Assembly (NCBI GenBank): GCA_947177115.1
Contig: CAMWTG010000015.1
Location: forward strand, 1 to 19,175
Direction of reading: 5' to 3'
Origin: an uncultured Clostridia bacterium
Lineage (GTDB): Bacteria; Bacillota; Clostridia; Oscillospirales; Oscillospiraceae
DNA: 19,175 nucleotides
Shown here: piece by piece, positions 1 through 6,097 of the stretch
Position numbering within the stretch: the first letter of the stretch is position 1
Layout: each line of letters starts with the position of its first letter
Made by a program: the position numbers and the translations under genes
Notes under the pieces: generated by a model
What the model saw: only the letters and a program-made list of their open reading frames with translations
Database searches by the model: none
What the model was told of the DNA's origin: nothing

Positions 1-19
1 GAGCGGGAGCGATGAGGCA

Positions 20-976
20 ATGGGTGTATTGATTTTTCTGGATTTGGAATGGAATACCACTTTCTACCGAAACAGGGACGGGGAGAGAGTCCCGTTCCAT
101 GAACTGCTGGAGGTAGCCGCCATGAAGGTGGAGCAGGGTTCCGGCGCCATGCTGGATTCCTTCCACAGCTATATCCATCCCAAGGCCAGCCGCAAGATCG
201 AGAGCCGCACCTACCGCCTGCTGCCCTATGAGCGGGAGGAGCTCCGTTCCCTGCTGGCCGATGCGCCCGGGTTTCTGGATCTGGGCCCCGCGTTTTTGCG
301 GTGGTGCGGGCCGGACCCGGTGTTTGTGGAATGGGGGAACAACGATGTGGAGGTGCTGCTGGCTAATTTCGCCTTCCACAAGCTGTCCTTTGATGCGGAC
401 TGGAAATGCGAATACTTCGACCTGCAGTATATGTACCAGAAGCTTATCGAGGGCAACCTAGGCTGTCAGCCCTCCCTGGAGAAGGCGGTAACGGAGCTGG
501 GGCTGGATACGGATCTGGATTTCCACTCCGCCTGGAACGACACCTACTACACCATCCTGGTCTATCAGGCCATGCTGGATAAATTTGAGGGCATGACCAT
601 GTTCCACCGCCCCCCCAAGCAGAAGGGCCTGCCGCCCCTGTGGGAGCTAGAGCTGGGCAGCTACGATGGCCGCTGGGCCTGCAAGAACCGGCGGGAAGTG
701 GAGCGGCCCCAGTGTCCCCTGTGCGGCCAGCCGCTGCTGGCGGGCCGCTGGGTGCGGACCACGCCTACCGAACAGGTAGTGCGGTGCAAATGCCCCGAGC
801 ACAGGCGGCTGTATATGGCCGTCACCGTGGAAAAAGACGGACTCCAGTGGACCGGCAAGGCCGCCATTTACAAAGAGGCCGGTCCCATTGCCGAACGCTA
901 CCGGAAGGCGGTACGCAAGATCCAGGAGAACGCCCGCCGCAAGGAGCGGGCCAAGGCGGAGAAAGCCGCCGGATAA
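20..976 (+). CDS. DEDDh-type 3'-5' exonuclease domain protein with C-terminal zinc ribbon
   Basis: A 318-residue protein of the RNase T/DnaQ-like exonuclease fold. Such enzymes remove nucleotides from 3' ends using two metal ions held by Asp and Glu. The motifs visible are ExoI D8-x-E10 (FLDLEW), ExoII D109 (WGNNDVEVL) and ExoIII H169 with D174 (FHSAWND), so all five DEDDh residues seem to be present. After residue 200 comes an extra module with Cys232/Cys235 (CPLCG) and Cys256/Cys258 (CKCPEH), which looks like a zinc ribbon. The tail from about residue 290 is rich in Lys, Arg and Ala and is probably helical and nucleic-acid binding. The start is the ATG at 20, with GGGAG at 5-9 upstream. A terminator follows directly, so this ends a transcription unit that begins outside the window. 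Whether the substrate is RNA or DNA cannot be told. Confidence 0.85.
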   Translation: MGVLIFLDLEWNTTFYRNRDGERVPFHELLEVAAMKVEQGSGAMLDSFHSYIHPKASRKIESRTYRLLPYEREELRSLLADAPGFLDLGPAFLRWCGPDPVFVEWGNNDVEVLLANFAFHKLSFDADWKCEYFDLQYMYQKLIEGNLGCQPSLEKAVTELGLDTDLDFHSAWNDTYYTILVYQAMLDKFEGMTMFHRPPKQKGLPPLWELELGSYDGRWACKNRREVERPQCPLCGQPLLAGRWVRTTPTEQVVRCKCPEHRRLYMAVTVEKDGLQWTGKAAIYKEAGPIAERYRKAVRKIQENARRKERAKAEKAAG

Positions 977-987
977 CGCAGACAAGA

Positions 988-1023
988 GCGGGAACCGCCT
1001 TCCGGCGGCTCCCGCCTCTTTTT
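988..1023 (+). terminator. Rho-independent terminator of the exonuclease gene
   Basis: A 12-position stem (988-999 with 1004-1015) has one A/C mismatch and a TTCC loop. It is followed by CCTCTTTTT. It lies 12 bases after the stop codon and ahead of the next promoter. Confidence 0.8.
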
Positions 1024-1053
1024 GAAGCAATGGCAAAAAATTTCCACACCCCC

Positions 1054-1082
1054 TTGACAAGTCTGTTCTATCGTAGTAGAAT
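1054..1082 (+). promoter_or_regulatory. Sigma-A-type promoter of the blaI-like/M56 operon
   Basis: TTGACA at 1054-1059, a 17-base spacer and TAGAAT at 1077-1082 make a near-consensus promoter. Operator-like inverted repeats cover the spacer/-10 and the predicted transcription start. Confidence 0.8.
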
Positions 1083-1113
1083 GCAGATATTCTATCGCGA
1101 TAGAATATCTGCA
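1066..1113 (+). promoter_or_regulatory. Tandem BlaI-type operators, the second a 32-bp perfect palindrome
   Basis: Two sites share the pattern TTCTA-N6-TAGAA. The first, 1066-1081, has TCGTAG in the middle and overlaps the -10. The second, 1090-1105, has TCGCGA in the middle and is the core of a perfect palindrome running from 1082 to 1113. The centres are 24 bp apart. BlaI/MecI repressors bind such dyads as dimers, so autorepression of the operon is the likely role. Binding by the downstream protein is inferred from position. Confidence 0.75.
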
Positions 1114-1127
1114 AAGGAGCAACAGAC

Positions 1128-1487
1128 ATGGAATACAAGATTTTTGACAGCGAGCTGAAAATACTGGACATTCTGTGGGACGGCGGGGAGCTGACCGCTA
1201 AGGAGGTAGCCCTCCGGGCCGCCTCTCTGGCAGGCTGGAGCAAGACCACCACCTACACCGTACTGAAAAAGTGCGTGGAAAAGGGCTTGGTGGAGCGGAC
1301 GGAACCGGGATTCCGGTGCCGGGCCCTGGCATCCCGGGAGGATGTACGGCGGCGGGAAACCAGGGGGCTCATTGACCGGATGTATGGCGGGTCCCCGGAT
1401 CTGCTGGTGGCCTCCCTGCTGGACGGCAAGACGCTGTCCGGAGAGGAGATCGCCCGGCTGCGGCGGATGGTGGAGGAGATGAAATGA
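1128..1487 (+). CDS. BlaI/MecI/CopY-family transcriptional repressor
   Basis: A 119-residue winged-helix repressor. The family signature is clear: FDSELKILDILWDGGELTAKEVA, then WSKTTTYTVLKKCVEKGLVER, which spans the recognition helix and wing. The C-terminal 45 residues should form the dimerisation helices (RRETRGLIDRMYGG...LLDGKTLSGEEIARLRRMVEEM). Family members repress a target operon until a partner M56 membrane protease triggers their cleavage. Here that partner is the next gene, whose ATG overlaps this stop codon (ATGA at 1484-1487), so the two are translationally coupled. The start ATG has AAAGGAG at 1113-1119 upstream. Strong dyads in its own promoter indicate autoregulation. No beta-lactamase gene is nearby, so the blaI name should not be carried over. 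Confidence 0.93.
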   Translation: MEYKIFDSELKILDILWDGGELTAKEVALRAASLAGWSKTTTYTVLKKCVEKGLVERTEPGFRCRALASREDVRRRETRGLIDRMYGGSPDLLVASLLDGKTLSGEEIARLRRMVEEMK

Positions 1488-4096
1488 GCATGGAGCTGCT
1501 GACCGCCTTGGGACAGGCGTCCCTGTCCGCCGCCGTGATGATCTTGGCGGTGATGATCCTGCGGCTGCGGTTCCAGGACCGGACGCCCCGGCGGGCCTTC
1601 TGCTTGCTGTGGGACCTCGTGCTGGTCCGGCTGCTGATGCCGGTGGATATTCCTTCGCCGGTGAGCATCCGGCGGTGGCTGCCGGAGCTGGCCACCGCCC
1701 CTGCCACCGTACACGCCGTACACCCCCAGGCCGTCAGCCTGATGGACGGTACCGCGCTGGTCCGGGAAGTGTATGTCACCCCTTTGGCGGAGGATGCCGC
1801 CTGTACGCTGTCCTCTTCGCTGCCGGCCCTTCCGCGCCCAGACTGGAACGCCGTGCTGCTCTGCCTCTGGCTGGGAGCCGCGCTGCTGCTGGCAGGAGGC
1901 TTTCTGTGGAGCCATCTCCGCAGCCGCCGGATCTACGCCTCCTCCCTGCCCTGCCGGGACGGCTTCGTTCTGGATTGGCTGGCAGCCCATCCCCTGCGCC
2001 GCCCGGTGCAGGCCCGGGTCAGCGATCGGGTCGCCGCGCCCTTGACCTACGGCGTACTGTATCCCGTGATCCTGCTGCCCAGCGGAATGGACTGGCGGGA
2101 CAGGGAAACCCTGTCCTGCGTCCTGGCACACGAACACACCCATATCCGGCGTTTTGACCCGCTGCGGAAAGTTTTTCTCGCCGCCGCGCTGTGCCTTCAC
2201 TGGTTCAATCCCATGGCCTGGGCCATGTACGTTCTGGCCAACCGGGATATGGAGCTGAGCTGCGATGAAGCGGTGCTCCGCTCCGGCGCGGATCGGGAGC
2301 GGTACGCTCTGGCTCTGCTGAACCTGGAGGAGCGGCGGGGGCGGTGGAGTCCCTCCGGCAGCCATTTCAGCGGTCACGCCCTGGAAGAAAGGATCAAAGC
2401 AATCATGAAACGCAAGCATATTTCGATCACCGCGCTGATCGCGGTGCTGGTGGTCATGAGCATCACCACGACCGTATTCGCCTCCGCCGCGCCGGAGGAC
2501 GCTCCTTCTGAACTGCCTCGCCAGGATCAGAATGCGCCGGTCACTGCCTATGTGGAGACCGAGAAGGATGACAGCGTGATGATGATGTCCAACGGAGAAA
2601 ACGGCGAGAAGCTGTATTCCGTGGACAACGGCAGGACCTGGATGAGCGAGGAGCGCTACCATGCCGAGTACGGCAGCTGGGGCGATGACTGGCAGGTAGA
2701 GTGGTGGACCTACGAGGAGTACAAGGCGTGGCTGGAGCAGGAAAAGAAGGACCTGCAGGAGGTCATTGGCTCCAAGGGCTGGACACCATCCACTGGCTGG
2801 TTCACCTGGGACCAGGAGAAGGTGGACGAGACCATCGCCATGTACGAGGGTATCCTGGAGGACATCAAGAACGGGGCGCTGTACTCCAAGACCATCATCG
2901 ACAGGAACGGCAACGAGGTAGAGGATGCCATGCTGGGGTCTGACGCTCCGCTGGAGATGGTGATCGCGTCAACCTTTGACGAGAGCAATATGGTCTCCGT
3001 TGCGCCCAAGACGCTGGACGAGGCGGCACTGCTGGAGGAGCTGAAAGCTTTCGGTATCGGCGGCAACGCGAACCTGATGACCTACAACGGCCAGTTGATC
3101 CGCACCTTTGTGGATGGCGCGCCGGTGGGAGATTCGGGCTACTCTGTCCAGTACGTCTACACCAATCCGGACGGCGTGGTGGACGTCCACACCCTGCGCT
3201 CTGTGATCTACAACCCGGACGGGTCCTATGACACCATGGGGGACCTGATCGGCGTGGCGGCAAAGGGCGATGCGGGCTTTGACCAGGTCCTGATCGAAGC
3301 CGCCGCATTCAACGGCAACGGCACTCCCCAGGTGACCGCCAGCAATGACGCCGGTGCGGATCCTTATGAGAATCAGAACAGCGCCGCACCTGCCAATGGT
3401 ATCGAAGCTACTACCGCCGAAGGAACCGGTGAGCATGGGAAATCCTTCGAGGAGATCTTCGCCCGATATGAGGAGTACGGCCTGACCTACCTGCCCCGCG
3501 AGAGCGGCATGGGCGCTTTGATTTTCAACGGTCAGCCGGTCCGTTCCTTCGCGGATCTCAAGCCTGACGGCGGCGCGTTCAGCTATGCGGACTCCTATGC
3601 CGGAGAAGACGGCCTGACGGTGTATGCCCAATATGACCAGGACGGCAAGCTCATGGGGCTGGCTGTCGAGCCCGCGCCGCTGAAAGCCTATCGCACAGAG
3701 AAGCAGGACCTGGGCTTTGATTACTGCACTCCCGTACAGGGACGGCTGTCTGCCGCCTTTGGTCAGGGCAGCAACCAGTTCCACTACGGTGTTGACCTGG
3801 CGGCGGCGAAGGGTACGGATGTGGCGGCTTTTGCCGATGGTACAGTCAGTGAGGTTGGATTTGATTCCAGCCTGGGCAATTACATCGTGCTCAGCCATGC
3901 AAACGGATATTCCACCCTCTACGCGCATTGCAGCAGTGTTGCCGTATCCGAGGGCAGCAGCGTTGCCATGGGTGAGAAGATCGCCGAGGTAGGCGTTTCC
4001 GGCCGGGCCACCGGCGCAGTGCTCCACTTCGAGCTGCGGGACGGGGACACCTATCTGGACCCGGGTCAGTATCTGGCCGCTGCTGCGTTGACTTGA
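1484..4096 (+). CDS. BlaR1/MecR1-like M56 membrane metalloprotease fused to an extracellular M23 (LytM) domain
   Basis: An 870-residue protein, far longer than the roughly 600-residue BlaR1/MecR1 sensors. Membrane helices lie near residues 8-28, 38-54 and 121-143. The M56 zinc motif is H216-E217-H218-T219-H220, with E257 in MELSCDEA as the likely third ligand. A further helix (about 313-334) leads to an extracellular part of some 535 residues. That part has an acidic Trp/Tyr-rich stretch (360-500), two similar segments (about 518-590 and 655-730, each with a YNGQLIRTF / FNGQPVRSF core) and a C-terminal M23 domain (about 745-865). The M23 zinc ligands H767, D771 and H848 and the LYAH H815 are present, but the first His of the usual HLH motif is Val846. 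BlaR1 carries a penicillin-binding sensor in this position, so this protein probably senses or binds peptidoglycan and signals to the BlaI-type repressor. The start overlaps the repressor stop codon. Confidence 0.9.
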   Translation: MSMELLTALGQASLSAAVMILAVMILRLRFQDRTPRRAFCLLWDLVLVRLLMPVDIPSPVSIRRWLPELATAPATVHAVHPQAVSLMDGTALVREVYVTPLAEDAACTLSSSLPALPRPDWNAVLLCLWLGAALLLAGGFLWSHLRSRRIYASSLPCRDGFVLDWLAAHPLRRPVQARVSDRVAAPLTYGVLYPVILLPSGMDWRDRETLSCVLAHEHTHIRRFDPLRKVFLAAALCLHWFNPMAWAMYVLANRDMELSCDEAVLRSGADRERYALALLNLEERRGRWSPSGSHFSGHALEERIKAIMKRKHISITALIAVLVVMSITTTVFASAAPEDAPSELPRQDQNAPVTAYVETEKDDSVMMMSNGENGEKLYSVDNGRTWMSEERYHAEYGSWGDDWQVEWWTYEEYKAWLEQEKKDLQEVIGSKGWTPSTGWFTWDQEKVDETIAMYEGILEDIKNGALYSKTIIDRNGNEVEDAMLGSDAPLEMVIASTFDESNMVSVAPKTLDEAALLEELKAFGIGGNANLMTYNGQLIRTFVDGAPVGDSGYSVQYVYTNPDGVVDVHTLRSVIYNPDGSYDTMGDLIGVAAKGDAGFDQVLIEAAAFNGNGTPQVTASNDAGADPYENQNSAAPANGIEATTAEGTGEHGKSFEEIFARYEEYGLTYLPRESGMGALIFNGQPVRSFADLKPDGGAFSYADSYAGEDGLTVYAQYDQDGKLMGLAVEPAPLKAYRTEKQDLGFDYCTPVQGRLSAAFGQGSNQFHYGVDLAAAKGTDVAAFADGTVSEVGFDSSLGNYIVLSHANGYSTLYAHCSSVAVSEGSSVAMGEKIAEVGVSGRATGAVLHFELRDGDTYLDPGQYLAAAALT

Positions 4097-4116
4097 TGCA
4101 GATTCCAAAAAGTCCA

Positions 4117-4153
4117 TTGTAAAACAGCAGTGGTTATGGTATAATGATACCAT
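4117..4153 (+). promoter_or_regulatory. Promoter of the 48-residue gene with an inverted repeat over the -10
   Basis: TTGTAA at 4117-4122, a 17-base spacer and a perfect TATAAT at 4140-4145. A perfect dyad, ATGGTAT (4136-4142) and ATACCAT (4147-4153) around AATG, covers the -10. That is a natural place for a repressor to bind, but no regulator can be named. Confidence 0.65.
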
Positions 4154-4175
4154 CCAGTGAAAGGAGGCTGAGAAT

Positions 4176-4322
4176 ATGCCTGCCGAAAAAGAAGTTGTTT
4201 TGATTCAGAAAGCAACTGTCTATGATCTGATGCGTATCATTGAAGAACATCCCGATAAGGCCTATACGCCAGAAGAATTGAAAAAGCTGTTTGACGCCTA
4301 CATCACAGGTGCGGAACAGTGA
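4176..4322 (+). CDS. Small acidic protein of unknown function (48 aa)
   Basis: A 48-residue reading frame, ATG to TGA. It has a near-perfect ribosome site (AAGGAGG at 4161-4167, 8 bases before the ATG), its own consensus promoter and a strong terminator directly after the stop. Such a setting makes a real gene much more likely than chance. The product starts MPAEKEVVLIQKATVYDLM, continues through an IIEEHPDK segment and a YTPEELKKLFDAYI helix, and ends GAEQ. It has no membrane segment or signal peptide and looks like two or three short helices, possibly a small DNA- or protein-binding adaptor. I do not recognise the family. It sits between the BlaI/M56 operon and the PadR operon but is transcribed on its own. 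Confidence 0.7.
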   Translation: MPAEKEVVLIQKATVYDLMRIIEEHPDKAYTPEELKKLFDAYITGAEQ

Positions 4323-4327
4323 CCGGC

Positions 4328-4360
4328 GCCCGGGGCGGAGAGATCCGCCCCGGGCTTTTT
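4328..4360 (+). terminator. Rho-independent terminator after the 48-residue gene
   Basis: A perfect 12-bp stem (4328-4339 with 4344-4355), a GAGA loop and then TTTTT at 4356-4360. It insulates the PadR operon promoter 11 bases downstream. Confidence 0.92.
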
Positions 4361-4370
4361 ATATTCCTCC

Positions 4371-4424
4371 TTGACAAATCTATCGGCAAGTGATATATTA
4401 AATGCATCGAGGGACGATATATCA
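4371..4424 (+). promoter_or_regulatory. Promoter and probable operator of the PadR operon
   Basis: TTGACA at 4371-4376, a 17-base spacer and TATATT at 4394-4399 with an extended TG at 4391-4392. An inverted repeat, TGATATAT (4391-4398) and ATATATCA (4417-4424), overlaps the -10 and the start of transcription. PadR repressors often bind AT-rich dyads in their own promoters, so autoregulation is likely. Binding itself is inferred. Confidence 0.75.
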
Positions 4425-4451
4425 GCCAAGCTATTGATGGAGGTATGTATC

Positions 4452-4652
4452 ATGAATGAAGAAAAGCGGAAATTCGCCATGGCGGGCGGACTGTGCGGGG
4501 TCATTTACCTGGCGGCAAACAACCTGCTGCCGGGCGTGCCGGATGTACTGATGGGGGCCGCGCTGGGGCTGGGGTGCCTGTTCTTCATCGCGGCGCTGCT
4601 GCCGGAGAAGACCGCCAAAAAGATACGGAAGTGGAAGCGCCGTGGAGAATAA
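4452..4652 (+). CDS. Small membrane protein (66 aa), first gene of the PadR operon
   Basis: Starts MNEEKRKFAMAGGLCGVIYL and has two probable membrane helices (about residues 8-25 and 32-50) joined by a short NNLLPGVPD turn. It ends in a basic tail (KTAKKIRKWKRRGE) that should lie in the cytoplasm. The ATG at 4452 is chosen because GGAGG lies at 4439-4443, 8 bases upstream. The frame is open back to 4371, but that part covers the promoter and cannot be coding. Its end overlaps the GTG start of the PadR gene. The family is not recognised. The small size and operon position suggest a membrane accessory controlled by PadR. Confidence 0.75.
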   Translation: MNEEKRKFAMAGGLCGVIYLAANNLLPGVPDVLMGAALGLGCLFFIAALLPEKTAKKIRKWKRRGE

Positions 4653-4962
4653 GTATCAACCCCTGACGGAAGCCCTGTTCTATATCCTGCTGGCGGTGCG
4701 CAGGCCGATTCACGGCTACGGCATCATTCAGGAGGCGGCGGAGATGACCGGGGGACGGGTCAACCTGGGCCCCGGGACCCTGTACGGGGCCATCAACTCC
4801 CTGCTGGAGAGAGGATGGATCGCGCTTTACAGCGCGGAGCTGGGTTCCCGGAAGAAGAAGGAGTACGTCATTACCGAAGCGGGCCGGGAGGCATTTTCCG
4901 CCGAGCTGCGGCGGCTGCGGGAGCTGGTGCAGAACGGCGAAAAAATGGAGGACGAGACATGA
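4642..4962 (+). CDS. PadR-family transcriptional regulator
   Basis: A 106-residue winged-helix protein with the PadR pattern: LTEALFYILLAVRRPIHGYGIIQEAAEMTGG, then LGPGTLYGAINSLLERGWIAL (recognition helix) and the wing RKKKEYVITEAGREAF. The short C-terminal helix (about 84-103) is the usual dimerisation element of the small PadR subfamily. It begins with GTG at 4642, overlapping the upstream gene by 11 bases, with a GGAAG ribosome site at 4633-4637. Its stop overlaps the ATG of the DUF2812 gene (ATGA at 4959-4962). PadR proteins usually repress neighbouring membrane or efflux genes and respond to small molecules. The dyad in the operon promoter fits autorepression. Confidence 0.93.
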   Translation: MENKYQPLTEALFYILLAVRRPIHGYGIIQEAAEMTGGRVNLGPGTLYGAINSLLERGWIALYSAELGSRKKKEYVITEAGREAFSAELRRLRELVQNGEKMEDET

Positions 4963-5486
4963 TCCGTTGGAAATTCACCTTTGACAAGGACGAGGAGCAG
5001 GACTGGCTCAACGACTGGTGCCAGCAGGGCTGGGCTATGACCGGCTTCTTTTTGGGGGTGGTCACCTTTGTCCCCTGCCGCCCAGGGGAGTATATCTATC
5101 AGATCGACCTCCTGCCGGGGAAGGGCATCTTCGCCAAAAACTACGAGGATTACGTGATCTTCATGAACGAGATGGACGTGGAGATCCTTCAGCGGTGGGG
5201 GCGGTGGGTATACCTGCGCAAGCGGGCCGAGGACGGCCCCTTTGAGGTCTATACCGACACGGCCTCCAAGGTCGAGATGTACCGGCGCATTCGGGGCATG
5301 TTCCTCTGGGCCTTTTGCCTGGTGTTTCTGTGCTCGTTCAGCGCGTGGAATCTGTTGTTCCATTATCCGGGGGACATGTTCTCCCGGGGGCTGGTGGGAA
5401 TTTATATCGTGATATTGACCGTCATGCTGCGGGCCATCTGGCAGTGCTCCTGGAAGATCAAGGAGCTGGAGCGGCAGGACCGGTAA
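4959..5486 (+). CDS. DUF2812 domain membrane protein
   Basis: A 175-residue protein starting MIRWKFTFDKDEEQDWLND. The N-terminal half is the soluble DUF2812-type domain: WLNDWCQQGW, a YIYQIDLLP strand, then YVIFMNEMDVEILQRWGRWVYLRK. It is followed by two membrane helices (about 111-131 and 140-160) and a basic cytoplasmic tail (WKIKELERQDR). DUF2812 genes are very often paired with PadR regulators in Bacillota, as here, and the molecular role is not established. The start is the ATG overlapping the PadR stop, so translation is coupled. The frame runs open upstream into the PadR gene, but that extension has the composition of a shadow. Confidence 0.88.
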   Translation: MIRWKFTFDKDEEQDWLNDWCQQGWAMTGFFLGVVTFVPCRPGEYIYQIDLLPGKGIFAKNYEDYVIFMNEMDVEILQRWGRWVYLRKRAEDGPFEVYTDTASKVEMYRRIRGMFLWAFCLVFLCSFSAWNLLFHYPGDMFSRGLVGIYIVILTVMLRAIWQCSWKIKELERQDR

Positions 5487-5500
5487 GGAGGGAGAAGCGT

Positions 5501-5685
5501 GTGAAAAAACATCCTGGAATATGTACGTCAGTGCGGGCCTGCTGTTGCTGTCCGCCGCCATCCTGCTGGGGGAGGCGGGATGGATCCCCCATGGGGCGCA
5601 GCTTTTCCTCATGGGGTTGGCCTGCGCCCTGGAGATGCGGGGTGCGTTTGGAAAGGGCCGGAAAAACGGGGAGGGGAAGACATGA
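5501..5685 (+). pseudogene. Small membrane protein gene with an apparent frameshift at an A6 run
   Basis: After the DUF2812 stop there is a strong ribosome site (TAAGGAGGGAG, 5484-5494) and a GTG at 5501. The GTG frame begins VKKHPGICTSVRACCCCPP, which is not protein-like. From ATG 5521 another frame gives a convincing small membrane protein: MYVSAGLLLLSAAILLGEAG, then IPHGAQLFLMGLACALEMRG and a basic tail ending at TGA 5683-5685. Adding one A to the AAAAAA at 5504-5509 joins the two as VKKTSWNMYVSAGLLLLSA, a natural N-terminus of about 61 residues in total. So the gene is either mutated, misread in the assembly, or expressed by slippage on A6. Its stop overlaps the next ATG. If the frame is not restored, the 54-residue product from 5521 has no ribosome site close by. 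Confidence 0.55.
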
Positions 5686-5891
5686 ACATAAAACGGGTTC
5701 GGGCGTTCAGCCGGATTGTACTGGGAACCGCAGCGGTACTGCTGGGGCTGTTCCAACTGCTGTGGGCCGGAGTACCGGATGCGGTGATACGGACGCTTGG
5801 CATCGTGATACTGATCACACTGCCGGTGTTTGCGTTTGTCACCGTCCGGATGGCTATGGCAAAACGCAATGGACAAGAACAGGAGGATTGA
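5682..5891 (+). CDS. Small membrane protein (69 aa), last gene of the PadR operon
   Basis: Starts MNIKRVRAFSRIVLGTAAVL and has two probable membrane helices (about residues 10-29 and 35-57) around an AGVPDAVIRTLG turn. It ends in a short charged tail (AKRNGQEQED). The ATG at 5682 overlaps the preceding stop (ATGA), and GGGGAGGGGAAG just upstream serves as ribosome site. It resembles the first gene of the operon in size and layout: two helices split by a GVPD-containing loop. The two may be distant paralogues, but the tails differ. Function unknown. Confidence 0.7.
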   Translation: MNIKRVRAFSRIVLGTAAVLLGLFQLLWAGVPDAVIRTLGIVILITLPVFAFVTVRMAMAKRNGQEQED

Positions 5892-5968
5892 CAGTAAATC
5901 TGCCCGGCAGCAAAGCTGCATGCTGTCTTATTAACAGAAAAGTGTCTCGACTATAGCTGCAAAAGCAT

Positions 5969-6025
5969 CCCCCGCGCACACCCTGCCGGAAAATCTTCCG
6001 GCAGGGTGTGCGCGGGGGTCTTTTT
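5969..6025. terminator. Long-stem terminator between convergent operons
   Basis: A perfect 23-bp stem (5969-5991 with 5996-6018), an AATC loop and then TCTTTTT at 6019-6025 for the plus strand. On the minus strand the stem is followed by ATGCTTTT, a weaker U-run, so it probably also stops the ara operon. Confidence 0.92.
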
Positions 6026-6097
6026 ACCGTATTTTACCTGACCCGGCAATCGCGGGCTCCCTCATGAGAGCAGGCGGGCCTCACTCTGCCGGAACGC

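Noticed and set aside
1253..2662. A 469-codon open frame on the minus strand opposite the BlaI/M56 genes
   Set aside because: It is antisense to two strongly supported genes and is extremely rich in Gln, His, Gly and Arg without recognisable domains. High G+C at third codon positions leaves such frames open.
1054..4096. The pair as a true beta-lactamase or methicillin resistance control system
   Set aside because: No beta-lactamase or PBP2a gene is nearby, and the sensor lacks a penicillin-binding domain. Only the signalling layout is shared.
2969..4153. A 394-codon open frame on the minus strand opposite the M23 part
   Set aside because: Antisense shadow of the M56-M23 gene, with no domain and no ribosome site that would outweigh the sense gene.
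4827..5921. A 364-codon open frame on the minus strand opposite the PadR operon
   Set aside because: It has Pro/His/Gln-rich low-complexity sequence and crosses five coupled sense genes.
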